Positions 26,209-34,837 of a stretch of DNA of 36,593 bases are shown in pieces. The position numbers and the translations under genes were made by a program. Origin of the DNA: DASUGC01 sp035606665 (GTDB lineage: Bacteria; Acidobacteriota; Vicinamibacteria; Vicinamibacterales; SCN-69-37); the NCBI GenBank assembly GCA_035606665.1, contig DATNEY010000042.1, forward strand, positions 1 through 36,593. Reading direction: 5' to 3'. Under the pieces are notes generated by a model. The model made no database searches and was not told the DNA's origin. It saw only the letters and a list, made by a program, of their open reading frames with translations. Position 1 is the first letter of the stretch; every line of letters begins with the position of its first letter.

Positions 26209-27828
26209 TTAGTGATGGACGAGCCGGCCAAGCGCGGCGAGCAAGCACTCAAACGGCGCCGCCGAGCGGTGGCCCATCAGGCTCACCTGGAACCAGTTGC
26301 GCGACGCGAGGTACTCGCTGTGGTGGGCGACGACGAGACCCTGCTTCTCGAGGCTGGCGCCGATGTCCTTGGCGCGGTAGCCGTTCGTGAGCGCGACGGT
26401 GATGACGGCCGGAGTCGCGAGCGGCTCCTCGACGAGCGGCTCCCAGCCCAGGCGGCGAAGTCCCGGGCGCACGAGACTCGCGAATTCGTTGAGTTTCGCG
26501 AATGGTTCGTCCGTGTCGAACCGCTCCAGCGCAGCGTCCAGCGCGCCGAGGAGATTCGAGGAATGCGTGAACGGAACGCCGTCCTTCGACGCGTAGTAAC
26601 CGATGTCGATGTAGCGCGGGAGGCGCTCCGGTTGCGGCGCGATCTCGTGGTCGTAGAAGACGAATGACAGGCCTGGATACGACGCCAGCGCCTTGCCGCT
26701 CGCACCCGACGCCAGGTAGACGCCTGAGAGATTGAGCGGGACGGCGCCAATCGCGCTGACGCAGTCGAGGCAGAGCTTGACGCGGCGCCGGGCGGCGACC
26801 GCCTTCAACGCCGCCAGATCGTTCAGCATGCCGGTGGACGTCTCGCTCACTACCGCCCACATCCAGGTGGCGCGCGTACGCTCGACCGCTTCGGACGCGG
26901 CCGCCAGATCGAAGGCATGGCCCCATGGCGATTCGATGGCGACGTGCGGAAGCCGGTGGCGCCGCGCGTGATCGATCAATCTCTGCCCGAACTCGCCGTT
27001 GCTCAGGATGACGCCAGGCGATTCGAGGAGGGACAGCTGCGCGGCGACGGCGTCGTTCGCCAGCGTGCCGGTCCCGACGAGAATCTCGACACGGCCGGTG
27101 CCCGACAGCCGGCACAGCCGGGCCTTCGTTCGCCCGAAGGCGAGCTGAAACTCGGCGTCGCGGTGGTACACGGGCGGCTTGGCGAACGCATCGCGGACGG
27201 ACTGCGCGAGTGGCACCGGCCCGGGCAGGAAGCTCATGGGCTCGCCTTCGCTCACCACTTTGGGCGCGGCAGATAGAAACTTCTCGAACGTCAGGTACAT
27301 GGGTTGAAATCGCGCGTCATCGCCCCCGACCAACGGTCCGAACGGCTCGAACCCCAGATGCCGGTACAGCTTCGTCTGGCGCGTCGTCCCCGAGATTATC
27401 GCCAGATCGTAGCCTCGCGACCGGCCTTCGCGAACCACCTCTCCGACGAGCCCACGGAAGACCTGGCCTGACCGGAACGCCGGCTCGACGGCCAGCAGGC
27501 GCAACTCGCAGACACGGCGGCCCTTGGGGAGGAATGTATCGACGGAGCCCAGCTTCTGGTCCAGAGAGAACGGCCGCACGCCCCGCACGGCAATCGTGCC
27601 TACGACGTCGTCCCCGGCCTTGGCGACGAGGTAGATGTTCTGTTTGTGGAACCGGTCGACATGCCGCCGGCTGGAGTTGGGCGAATGCTGAGGGATCTCC
27701 TCAACGAACGTCCGGTAGAGGAGACCGGCGATCTGGTCGAATTCAGAGGGGTTGTCGGCAATCTTGAACCGAACCGTCGCCCTACCCTGCACAGTGGGCG
27801 GATTATAGACCTGTACGTTACCCCGCAT
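26209..27828 (-). CDS. GNAT acetyltransferase - class V aminotransferase fusion
   Basis: 539 residues from ATG 27828 with GGAGG 7 nt upstream; a longer frame to 27858 lacks a ribosome binding site. Residues about 20-185 form a GNAT domain (FKIADNPSEFDQIAGLLYRT, DDVVGTIAVRG, CELRLLAVEPAFRSGQVFRG with the acetyl-CoA loop area, LYRHLGFEPFG). Residues about 198-539 are a PLP-dependent class V aminotransferase (FLPGPVPLAQ; SETSTGML; Asp355 in CLDCVSAIGA; probable Schiff-base Lys379 in LASGASGKALASY). The nearest class V type is AGXT/PhnW-like (alanine-glyoxylate or aminoethylphosphonate). The fusion suggests that an amino compound is made or consumed and acylated in consecutive steps; substrates are unknown. 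It is divergent from the M14 gene, 50 bp apart. Confidence 0.82.
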   Translation of the reverse strand: MRGNVQVYNPPTVQGRATVRFKIADNPSEFDQIAGLLYRTFVEEIPQHSPNSSRRHVDRFHKQNIYLVAKAGDDVVGTIAVRGVRPFSLDQKLGSVDTFLPKGRRVCELRLLAVEPAFRSGQVFRGLVGEVVREGRSRGYDLAIISGTTRQTKLYRHLGFEPFGPLVGGDDARFQPMYLTFEKFLSAAPKVVSEGEPMSFLPGPVPLAQSVRDAFAKPPVYHRDAEFQLAFGRTKARLCRLSGTGRVEILVGTGTLANDAVAAQLSLLESPGVILSNGEFGQRLIDHARRHRLPHVAIESPWGHAFDLAAASEAVERTRATWMWAVVSETSTGMLNDLAALKAVAARRRVKLCLDCVSAIGAVPLNLSGVYLASGASGKALASYPGLSFVFYDHEIAPQPERLPRYIDIGYYASKDGVPFTHSSNLLGALDAALERFDTDEPFAKLNEFASLVRPGLRRLGWEPLVEEPLATPAVITVALTNGYRAKDIGASLEKQGLVVAHHSEYLASRNWFQVSLMGHRSAAPFECLLAALGRLVHH

Positions 27829-27846
27829 CGAAGGTCCTCCGGACAA

Positions 27847-27858
27847 ATGCGATAGCAT
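27847..27858 (+). promoter_or_regulatory. Putative promoter -10 region of the M14 peptidase gene
   Basis: ATGCGATAGCAT shares 11 bases with the motif before TonB receptor 2. TAGCAT ends 20 nt before the ATG. It lies in the 50-bp divergent spacer, so any -35 would sit over the start of the GNAT/aminotransferase gene. Confidence 0.4.
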
Positions 27859-27878
27859 TCGACGCCATAGGAGTCCTC

Positions 27879-29708
27879 ATGTTCCGCCGCATTTCGCTCT
27901 GCTTCGCTCTTTTTTCCATCCTTGCCGCCTTCCCGGCCGCCCAGCAGGGGACGCCGCTTGCAGATTTGAAAACCACGCCGGAGGCGACGGGTTACAAGAA
28001 CACGTCGACCTACGACGAGGTGGTCAAGTTCATGAGGGCCGTGGACGCCGCGTCCCCGAACGTCTTCTACGTGGCGTACGGCAAGACCTACGAGGGCCGG
28101 GAGATGCCCATGGCCGTAGTGGGCGCCGGCCTCAAGGACGGCAGCGCGGCCTCTGTGCGGGCGACCGGGCGACTTCGGGTCCACATCCAGGGCAACATCC
28201 ATGCGGGCGAAGTCGAGGGCAAGGAAGCCGCGCAGGTGCTCCTCCGGGAGCTGGCGCAGGGCAAGCACGCCGACTGGCTGCGCTCGATGGTCTTTCTCAT
28301 CACCCCGATCTTCAACGCCGACGGCAATGAGAAATTCGCGCTGACCAACCGCCAGCGCCAGAACGGCCCCATCAACGGCATGGGCACGCGGCAACAGGGC
28401 CAGAACCTCAACATCAACCGCGACTTCATGAAGCTCGATACGCCCGAAGGGCGCGCGTTCGTGAAGCTCTGGAACGACTACGACCCGCAGGTCGGCTACG
28501 ACCTGCACACGTCGGACGGATCGGCGCACGGGTACTACCTGACATACGCACCGGGACTCAGTCCGATAACAAGCCCTTCGGTCATGGGCTTGATGCGCGA
28601 CGAACTTTTCCCCTTCGTGACGAAGGAAATCAAGGCCAAGCACGGCTGGGACACGTTCTACTACGGCAACGTCGGCGGCGGCGGACCGGGGATCGGCAGA
28701 GGAGCTGCACCCGCTCCGGGTGCGGCAGGTGCTGCGGGTGCGGCAGGCGCGGGTGCCGCGGGTGCCGGAGCCGCAGGAGCGGGTGCCGGCGGTGGTCGCG
28801 CAGGCGGCGGTGGGGCGCCGGGCGGTGGCCGAGGCGGTACCCCGAGGCCGTGCACGCCGCCAGATACGCTGACGCCGGGTGGTGCGCATAGCGCGGTGGC
28901 CGGTGCGCCCGAGACGCCGAATCCACTGCGGACGTGGAATTCCTTTGAAGCGCTTCCCCGCTACCACAACACGTACGTGGGTATGCGCAATCGCTTTGCG
29001 CTGCTGAGCGAGGCCTACGCGTATGCGACCTTCGAGGATCGCATCAAGGTCACGAACTACTTCATGGAAGAGTCGCTGAACTTCGCGATGCGCAACGCGG
29101 ACAAGCTCAAGAAGATCGCGGCGGACGCGGACAAGGAATCGATCGTCGGCAAGGAGCTTGCAACGCGTCAGGGGATCAAGGTCGAAGGCACGACGACGAT
29201 TCTCATGGGCGAGGTCGAGGACGAGGTCAATCCCGTCAACGGCTCGTGCATGAACCGCCGCAAGGACGTTCTCAAGGCCGAAGTCATGAACAACGGCCTG
29301 TGGTTCGCGGCGACCGCGACGGAAGTCGCGCCCGCGACGTATTACGTGCCGGCAGCGGCGGCCAAAGCGATCGAACTCCTGCGCGCGCACGGTGTGCAAC
29401 TCACCGAGGTGAAGCAGCCGGTCGGCGGCGTCGAGCAGTTCGCGATCGCGAGCAACACCGCGCGCCAGCCCAACGGCGGCATCGACACCGGCGCGCACGG
29501 CCTGCGCACGCTCACCGGTTCCTGGGAATCCGCGGCCGGAGTCACGGTTCCAGCGGGATCGTTCGCGGTCTCCCTCAACCAGCCGCTCGGGCGGCTGGCG
29601 TTCTATCTGCTGGCGCCGACGTCAGATGACGGACTCACGACGTGGAATTTTCTGGACGACCTGCTTGGGGATGGGGTGAAGACGTATCCGATTCTGCGCA
29701 AGAAGTAG
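27879..29708 (+). CDS. Secreted M14-family zinc carboxypeptidase with Gly/Ala-rich insert
   Basis: 609 residues from ATG 27879 (AGGAG at 27869-27873). A signal peptide (MFRRISLCFALFSILAAFPA) precedes the catalytic domain: YGKTYEGREMPM, zinc ligands His108 and Glu111 in GNIHAGEVEGKE, NLNINRDF, and a third ligand His210 in YDLHTSDG. Residues about 266-320 are an unusual Gly/Ala/Arg-rich low-complexity stretch made of repeated GGTGCxGCx DNA, followed by TPRPCTPPDTLTPGG before the domain resumes. The rest includes a C-terminal region of about 200 residues. It should cleave C-terminal residues from peptides or peptidoglycan outside the cytoplasm. The insert may be a disordered loop; relatives without it would show it to be dispensable. 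Confidence 0.9.
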   Translation: MFRRISLCFALFSILAAFPAAQQGTPLADLKTTPEATGYKNTSTYDEVVKFMRAVDAASPNVFYVAYGKTYEGREMPMAVVGAGLKDGSAASVRATGRLRVHIQGNIHAGEVEGKEAAQVLLRELAQGKHADWLRSMVFLITPIFNADGNEKFALTNRQRQNGPINGMGTRQQGQNLNINRDFMKLDTPEGRAFVKLWNDYDPQVGYDLHTSDGSAHGYYLTYAPGLSPITSPSVMGLMRDELFPFVTKEIKAKHGWDTFYYGNVGGGGPGIGRGAAPAPGAAGAAGAAGAGAAGAGAAGAGAGGGRAGGGGAPGGGRGGTPRPCTPPDTLTPGGAHSAVAGAPETPNPLRTWNSFEALPRYHNTYVGMRNRFALLSEAYAYATFEDRIKVTNYFMEESLNFAMRNADKLKKIAADADKESIVGKELATRQGIKVEGTTTILMGEVEDEVNPVNGSCMNRRKDVLKAEVMNNGLWFAATATEVAPATYYVPAAAAKAIELLRAHGVQLTEVKQPVGGVEQFAIASNTARQPNGGIDTGAHGLRTLTGSWESAAGVTVPAGSFAVSLNQPLGRLAFYLLAPTSDDGLTTWNFLDDLLGDGVKTYPILRKK

Positions 29709-29713
29709 GGATC

Positions 29714-29780
29714 GGTTCAGGGCGCAGGGTTCAGGGTTCCGGTTCGCTCGTCTGGTTCCGGGTTCAGGGTTCCAGGTTCG
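29714..29780 (+). repeat. Dispersed heptamer repeat element, G-rich orientation
   Basis: It starts 6 nt after the M14 TAG. Units TTCAGGG (29716-29722), CGCAGGG (29723-29729), TTCAGGG (29730-29736), then spacer GGTTCGCTCGTCTGG, TTCCGGG (29756-29762), TTCAGGG (29763-29769), TTCCAGG (29770-29776). The first three units equal, in inverted form, those at 2307-2327, and the first two equal those at 26089-26102. Confidence 0.85.
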
Positions 29781-29855
29781 GCAGACGCAGCCATCAGTCG
29801 ACGAGCGGCAGTCGTTCGTCGCGCGGGGCCGCCGCTCGTCGGCTGCGGCGCCTTG

Positions 29856-30461
29856 TTAGCCAGCCTTCGCGCCTCGAACACGTTCCAGACCATCCCAGGA
29901 CGTTCTAACTGGTTCACGGGCCCGCGGGTCCACAAGTCCAACGGCCTCCAACGATCGCTCCATCCGGCCAAAATTGCAGGGCGCGCAGGTCACGATCAAG
30001 TTGTCGAGTTGCGTGTCGCCACCGAGGGTAAACGGGACAACGTGATCGTATTGAGCCCACATCGCTTGAAATGCCGCGTGACAGTCGGCGTTTCGCTTTC
30101 CCCAAACAGCACTCTTGGGATATCGAGCATTCAGGTATTTTCGAACGTCGCCACGGATCACCGGAATCCCGCAGAAGCGGCAATGGTAGCCATCGCGCAG
30201 GTGTAACAAGACGCGCATTGATGCGTTGGGGTGACGCTTCCGGGAAGCAGCCACCTCGACAACTTGGGGAGCCTCCACCTGTCGGACCTTGACGTATGGG
30301 CTGTTCCTACCCCAAAGCGATTCAGTCCATTCCCTAACTGCAGCGAGGTCTGCCGCCGCGATTAACTCCTCCGCGAGCGTGAAGCGGCCAGTTAGGTGCG
30401 CCGATACCGCGGCATCAAGATACCGCGCCGCATCACGAATCTCCGGAATCGGCTCCCGCAG
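29856..30461 (-). CDS. HNH endonuclease-like protein, start uncertain
   Basis: The HNH core is clear: LLHLRDGYHCRFCG (first zinc Cys pair), QYDHVVPFTLGG (catalytic His), LDNLIVTCAPCNFGRM (Asn and second Cys pair). The N-terminal part (REPIPEIRDAARYLDAAVSA, AEELIAAADLAAVREWTESL) is family-like. No ATG, GTG or TTG occurs near the conserved N-terminus. The frame runs upstream into the heptamer repeat element at 30492-30552; CTG at 30461 is the best position by homology pattern, giving 201 residues. It may be expressed from a non-standard start or have lost its start when the repeat inserted. Such stand-alone HNH proteins are usually nicking or restriction-type nucleases; the target is unknown. 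Confidence 0.65.
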   Translation of the reverse strand: MREPIPEIRDAARYLDAAVSAHLTGRFTLAEELIAAADLAAVREWTESLWGRNSPYVKVRQVEAPQVVEVAASRKRHPNASMRVLLHLRDGYHCRFCGIPVIRGDVRKYLNARYPKSAVWGKRNADCHAAFQAMWAQYDHVVPFTLGGDTQLDNLIVTCAPCNFGRMERSLEAVGLVDPRAREPVRTSWDGLERVRGAKAG

Positions 30462-30491
30462 ACACTGCCGTAGCCCGCGGGCTTGCCGACG

Positions 30492-30552
30492 AACCCAGCA
30501 CGCGGAACCGGACCAGCGAACCCGGAACCCTGGGCCTAGAACCCTGAACCGC
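30492..30552 (-). repeat. Dispersed heptamer repeat element
   Basis: Forward-strand units GAACCCG (30518-30524), GAACCCT (30525-30531), GGGCCTA (30532-30538), GAACCCT (30539-30545), with lead-in GGAACCGGACCAGCGAACCC. On the minus strand it begins 6 nt after the rseP TAG with GCGGTTCAGGGTTC, the same junction as after ADOP and the GNAT fusion. It lies between rseP and the HNH gene. Confidence 0.8.
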
Positions 30553-30558
30553 TCGCTT

Positions 30559-31854
30559 CTATCTGATGAGCCGGGCAATATCGTTGTACAGCACCGTCAC
30601 CATCAGAGCGACGATGACTGCCGCGCCGGCCATGGCGAAGTATTCCTTGAAGCGAAGGCTGAGATCGCGGCGGGCGACGCTTTCGAGTCCGATGATCGCG
30701 ATCTGGCCGCCGTCGAGAATGGGGATCGGCATCAGGTTGAGCAGCGCGAGCTGAAGGCTGATGAGAGACATGAGCTCGAGCAGCTTGATCCAGCCCATCT
30801 CCGCGGCGCTGCCTGAGAGTTCGGCGATGCCGACCGGACCCATGAGTTGGCTGACCGGTGTCTCGCGCGTGAAGAGGCCCTTGAGCGTCTTGCCAATCAG
30901 CTTCGTGTTGTCCCAGTTCTGCGAGACGCTCATCGTGAACGCCTGCGGCCACGACGGATCGATGCGCGTGAACTCGGCGGCGGAAATGGTCAGGCCGACT
31001 TTGCTTGCGCCGGCGGCGCCCTCGGGCGTCACTGAAAGAGTCTGTATCGCGCCGTCGCGTTCGATGTCGACCGCGATCGGCTTCTCGCCTTGCTTCTGAA
31101 TGTAGCTGATGAGACCGGCGCGATCGAGGCCGCGCTGTCCGTCCATCGCAAGAATCACGTCGCCGCGCTTGAACCCCGCCTTCTGCGCGGGCCGGCCGGC
31201 GTGCACTTCCTGAATCTGCGGCCGGATGATCGGCCCGATCCCGAGCGAACCCGCCTCGTACTTGCCGACCGACGCGGGCACGACGCTAACCGTGCTGCGG
31301 GAACCACCGCGATCGATCTCCACCCTGAGCTCGCGATTCGCTTTCGGCAAGACGGCCATCACGAGTTCGTCCCACGTGCGCGTGGCTTCACCGTTGACTG
31401 ACAGGATGCGATCGCCGGCCTGCAGGCCGGCCTTGGCTGCGACACCATCCGCGTCGAGCAATCCCAGTACCGGCGGCTCGGACAGATACTTCGGCACGTC
31501 GGCGCCGTTGCTCAGCACGACCGTGAGCGCCAGGACCGCCAGAATGACGTTCATCGCCGGACCGGCGAGATAGACCTGGAAACGAATCCACTTGCTCTTC
31601 GAGAGGAACTCGTCGGGTGCGCCCTGGCGTTCGTCGGCCGTCGTTTCGCCGGCCATCTTCACGAAGCCGCCGAGCGGGACGATGCTGACGCAGTACTCCG
31701 TGCCGCCGCGCGTGAGTTTGAGGATCTTCGGCCCGAAACCAAGCGAGAACGTCAGCACGCGCACGCGGTACCAGCGCGCGACCAGAAAATGGCCGAGCTC
31801 GTGCACGAAGATAAGCACACCGAGAACGAACAGGAACGACAGGATGGTCTGCAC
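30559..31854 (-). CDS. rseP: Site-2 membrane metalloprotease RseP
   Basis: 431 residues from GTG 31854. The first membrane helix carries the zinc motif HELGH (residues 18-22). RGGTEYCVSIVPLGGFVKMAGE follows as the MRE-like loop. Two PDZ domains occupy about 120-285 (AKAGLQAGDRILSVNG; AQKAGFKRGDVILAMDG), and the second active-site motif is in LMPIPILDGGQ. RseP cuts anti-sigma factors and signal peptides inside the membrane. The start overlaps the dxr stop by one base (TAGTG), so translation is coupled. This uppS-cdsA-dxr-rseP order is widely conserved. Confidence 0.95.
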   Translation of the reverse strand: MQTILSFLFVLGVLIFVHELGHFLVARWYRVRVLTFSLGFGPKILKLTRGGTEYCVSIVPLGGFVKMAGETTADERQGAPDEFLSKSKWIRFQVYLAGPAMNVILAVLALTVVLSNGADVPKYLSEPPVLGLLDADGVAAKAGLQAGDRILSVNGEATRTWDELVMAVLPKANRELRVEIDRGGSRSTVSVVPASVGKYEAGSLGIGPIIRPQIQEVHAGRPAQKAGFKRGDVILAMDGQRGLDRAGLISYIQKQGEKPIAVDIERDGAIQTLSVTPEGAAGASKVGLTISAAEFTRIDPSWPQAFTMSVSQNWDNTKLIGKTLKGLFTRETPVSQLMGPVGIAELSGSAAEMGWIKLLELMSLISLQLALLNLMPIPILDGGQIAIIGLESVARRDLSLRFKEYFAMAGAAVIVALMVTVLYNDIARLIR

Positions 31855-33038
31855 TATGAAGATGGTAGCAGACGGATGGTTTCGTGCGAAAAAGCCCGCG
31901 CCCAGGCGTCCATGGCGCGGACGTCGGATATCGTCGATGGCGCCAGACTGTCGCGATCGCTCGCGTTGAGCGCCGCTTCGATCACACGCGGGATCGCCTG
32001 AAACGGAATCCGGCTCGAAAGGAACGCGTCCACGGCGACCTCGTTCGCGGCGTTGAGCACGATCGGCCACGCGCCGCCCTGCCGCAACGCGTCGTAGGCC
32101 AGCCGCAGGCACGGAAAACGCTCGAGATCTGGCGGGGAGAATTCGAGTGTGCCGAGCCGGGCGAGATCGAGCGGCGGCAGTGCACCATCCCAGCGATCCG
32201 GGTACGCGAAGGCGTACTGAATCGGCAGGCGCATGTCGGTGACGCTGAGCTGGGCGATGACGGACCCGTCCCGCAGCTCGACCATCGAGTGCACCACCGA
32301 CTGCGGATGGATGACGACATCGATCTCCCGGGCCGTCATGCCGAAAAGCCATCGCGCTTCGATGACCTCGAGGCCCTTGTTCATGAGCGTGGCGGAATCG
32401 ACGGTGATCTTCTTTCCCATCTGCCACGTCGGGTGCCGCAGCGCATCCTCGGGCGTCACCCTCGACAACTCCTCCGCGCCCATCGTCCTGAACGGACCGC
32501 CAGAGGCCGTGAGCACCAGCCGCCTGATCTCGTTGCGGCGGCGGCCATGGAGACACTGATGGATGGCGTTGTGCTCGCTGTCCACAGGCAGGATCGCGAC
32601 TCCGCGCTTGTGCGCCGCGTCCATCATCACGGACCCGGCCATGACGAGCACTTCCTTGTTGGCCAGCGCGATGGTCTTGCCGGCATCGATCGCCGCCAGC
32701 ACCGCCTCGAGGCCGGCCGTGCCGGACGACGCGCAGAGCAGGATGTCGACGTCGGGATGAGTCGCGACCGCGAACAGCCCGTCGGCGCCGCAATCGACTT
32801 TGGCGGGCATGCCGCCGGGCCCAAGACGATCGAGGAGCTCTCCGAGGGCCTGAGCCGTCGCGACGGCCGCGACCTTCGGCCGGTACCGCGCGATCTGCTC
32901 GGCAAGAAGCGAGGCGTTCTCCCCCGCCGCGAGGCCCACCACCTGAAGTCGATCGGCATTCGCGTCGACGACGGAGAGAGCACTTCGTCCGATGGAGCCA
33001 GTGGCGCCGAGAATCGCGATCCTCTTCACTTGGGACAT
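31854..33038 (-). CDS. dxr: 1-deoxy-D-xylulose-5-phosphate reductoisomerase
   Basis: 394 residues from ATG 33038. The NADPH-binding loop AILGATGSIGRSAL is at the N-terminus. Metal and substrate residues lie in VDSEHNAIHQCL and LTASGGPFR, followed by HPTWQMGKKITVDSATLMNK and IEARWLFG. It makes 2-C-methyl-D-erythritol 4-phosphate, the second step of the MEP isoprenoid pathway. Full family length. It feeds the isoprenoid product used by UppS, encoded upstream in the same direction. The 113-bp spacer to cdsA contains GC-rich repeats, so cdsA and dxr may not share one transcript. Confidence 0.96.
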   Translation of the reverse strand: MSQVKRIAILGATGSIGRSALSVVDANADRLQVVGLAAGENASLLAEQIARYRPKVAAVATAQALGELLDRLGPGGMPAKVDCGADGLFAVATHPDVDILLCASSGTAGLEAVLAAIDAGKTIALANKEVLVMAGSVMMDAAHKRGVAILPVDSEHNAIHQCLHGRRRNEIRRLVLTASGGPFRTMGAEELSRVTPEDALRHPTWQMGKKITVDSATLMNKGLEVIEARWLFGMTAREIDVVIHPQSVVHSMVELRDGSVIAQLSVTDMRLPIQYAFAYPDRWDGALPPLDLARLGTLEFSPPDLERFPCLRLAYDALRQGGAWPIVLNAANEVAVDAFLSSRIPFQAIPRVIEAALNASDRDSLAPSTISDVRAMDAWARAFSHETIRLLPSS

Positions 33039-33150
33039 CCGGAGGGCGTCGCCCCCGCGGCCCCCCCTACGCGCTCACTCGCGGCGCCCGGCACGCCCCG
33101 CTCCGTTCGCGCGGCTCGCTCGCACACCTCGCTCGCACCGCCCCTGACCA
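33039..33150. other. GC-rich spacer with short inverted sequences
   Basis: It contains GGAGGGCGTCGCCC next to CCGCGGCCCCCCC and a series of GCTCGC-type units (GCGCTCACTCGCGGC, GGCTCGCTCGCACACC, TCGCTCGCACC). No start, promoter or U-tailed terminator is recognisable. It separates cdsA from dxr. Confidence 0.4.
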
Positions 33151-33978
33151 TCACAACTGCAAGTACCTGACGGCGACGTAAAAAGCCGGCGCGGCAAACA
33201 GGTAGGCATCGACCCTGTCGAGTACGCCGCCGTGCCCGGGAATGATGGCACCGCTGTCCTTTGCACCGACGCTGCGCTTCAACAACGACTCAAACAAGTC
33301 GCCCGCGACACCAAACAGCGAAAGCACGAGCGCCAATAGTGCCAGCGTCCAGCCGGGACTTCCCGGCATCGCCCAGCGTCCGACGAGCCAGCCGGCTGCC
33401 ATGGCCGCAACCAATCCGCCAACGAGTCCCTCAATCGTTTTCCCGGGACTCACCACCGGTGAGAGTTTGCGGCGGCCGAACGCTGAACCGACGAAGTACT
33501 GAAACGAGTCGCTGACCGCAATCACGGCGATGAGCCAGCCGAGCAGTTCCGGCGCATGCGATGCCACCAGCCACGACATCGTTCCGAGCGGCAGCCCGAT
33601 ATAGAACGGCGCAAGAACCATCACACCGGCAGCGCCAAACACCGGAGGCCCCGGTGGATTGAGCGCAAGCGCCACGAGTCCGGCGGCAATCGTGACAGAG
33701 AGGATCACGAGATCGAGGGGCACGTCGATACCGCGCCACATGTCGTCAGTTCCGGTCGGGCTGAGTCCGATGATCAGAGTCATCGTTGCGCTCGACACGG
33801 CTACCAACAAACCCGGCACCACCGCTCCGATCTTTCGGGCAAGCGCAGCCAGCTCGATCGCTGCCGCCACTGCCGCAAGCGCCGCGAGTGCGACCGTCGC
33901 CCAGGGCGGCAAGAACACCACGGTGCCGACGAGAATCACGACAAGCGCGGCTCCGCTGACGATGCGCGTGATTGACAC
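33151..33978 (-). CDS. cdsA: Phosphatidate cytidylyltransferase
   Basis: 275 residues from GTG 33978, 7 bp after the uppS stop. It is a multi-spanning membrane protein with about seven hydrophobic segments. The family signature is complete: SLLKRSVGAKDSGAIIPGHG then GVLDRVD, preceded by SPGKTIEG. It converts phosphatidate and CTP to CDP-diacylglycerol for phospholipid synthesis in the inner membrane. Confidence 0.95.
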   Translation of the reverse strand: MSITRIVSGAALVVILVGTVVFLPPWATVALAALAAVAAAIELAALARKIGAVVPGLLVAVSSATMTLIIGLSPTGTDDMWRGIDVPLDLVILSVTIAAGLVALALNPPGPPVFGAAGVMVLAPFYIGLPLGTMSWLVASHAPELLGWLIAVIAVSDSFQYFVGSAFGRRKLSPVVSPGKTIEGLVGGLVAAMAAGWLVGRWAMPGSPGWTLALLALVLSLFGVAGDLFESLLKRSVGAKDSGAIIPGHGGVLDRVDAYLFAAPAFYVAVRYLQL

Positions 33979-33985
33979 GCGGGAT

Positions 33986-34774
33986 CTAGCCCTTGGCGGC
34001 CACCGCCGCCGAGTGCACGGCGCCGAAGCGGCGGTCGCGTTTCTGATAGTCGAGAATGGCTTCGAAGAGATGGCGCGCGCGGAAGTCCGGCCAGAGCGCG
34101 TCCGTCACCCAGATTTCGGCGTACGCGATCTGCCACAGCAGGAAGTTGCTCACGCGCATCTCGCCGCTCGTGCGAATCATCAGATCGGGATCCGGCTGCC
34201 CCGCCGTGTATAGAAATGAGGCGAACTGCGTTTCGTCGAGCTCGTCCGGGTTCACCCGCGCGCGAATGGCGCGCCGTGCCGCCTCGACGATTTCGGCACG
34301 GCCGCCGTAGCTCAACGCGATGTTGAACTGCATGCCGGTGTTGCCCGCCGTCCGCGCTTCGGCACTGCCGAGTTCTTCACGCACGTCATCGCTCAGCCGC
34401 TCCGCTTCGCCGATCACGCGGAAGCGGATGTTGTTGCGGAGGAGCGACTTCAGCTCGGCGCGCAGGTAGTGCTTGAGCAGGCCCATGAGCGCGCTCACTT
34501 CGCTGTCCGGGCGCTTCCAGTTCTCCACCGAAAACGCGTACAGCGTGAGCACCGAGATCCCGAGGCGCGCGGATGTTTCGACCGAATCCCGCACCGCATC
34601 GATCCCGGCGCGATGGCCCTCGACCCGCGGCATCCGCCGCGCCGCCGCCCATCGTCCGTTGCCGTCCATGATGATCGCGACGTGGCGAGGAAGGCGATCG
34701 AAGTCGAGGCGTTTCGCGAGCGACTGTTCGGGGGAATCCGGCGGCAGGGCTGCCAGTACTTCGGCAAGAGCCAT
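33986..34774 (-). CDS. uppS: Isoprenyl transferase (undecaprenyl diphosphate synthase)
   Basis: 262 residues from ATG 34774. Motifs: HVAIIMDGNGRWA (catalytic Asp), GHRAGIDAV, LTLYAFSVENWKRP, NIALSYGGRAEI, and PDLMIRTSGEMRVSNFLLWQ with AYAEIWVTD. It makes the C55 lipid carrier for cell-wall polymers by cis-prenyl condensation. No strong Shine-Dalgarno is seen. The heptamer array AGGGCA(A/T/G) lies between it and truA. Confidence 0.95.
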   Translation of the reverse strand: MALAEVLAALPPDSPEQSLAKRLDFDRLPRHVAIIMDGNGRWAAARRMPRVEGHRAGIDAVRDSVETSARLGISVLTLYAFSVENWKRPDSEVSALMGLLKHYLRAELKSLLRNNIRFRVIGEAERLSDDVREELGSAEARTAGNTGMQFNIALSYGGRAEIVEAARRAIRARVNPDELDETQFASFLYTAGQPDPDLMIRTSGEMRVSNFLLWQIAYAEIWVTDALWPDFRARHLFEAILDYQKRDRRFGAVHSAAVAAKG

Positions 34775-34802
34775 GGTGCTGGGCGAATCTTAGACCATTG
34801 GA

Positions 34803-34823
34803 AGGGCAAAGGGCATAGGGCAG
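34803..34823. repeat. Three-unit heptamer array between truA and uppS
   Basis: AGGGCAA (34803-34809), AGGGCAT (34810-34816), AGGGCAG (34817-34823). It lies 14 bp downstream of the truA stop on the minus strand. The unit is unrelated to TTCAGGG but has the same 7-bp period. Confidence 0.7.
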
Positions 34824-34837
34824 CCTTCTGACCTGTC

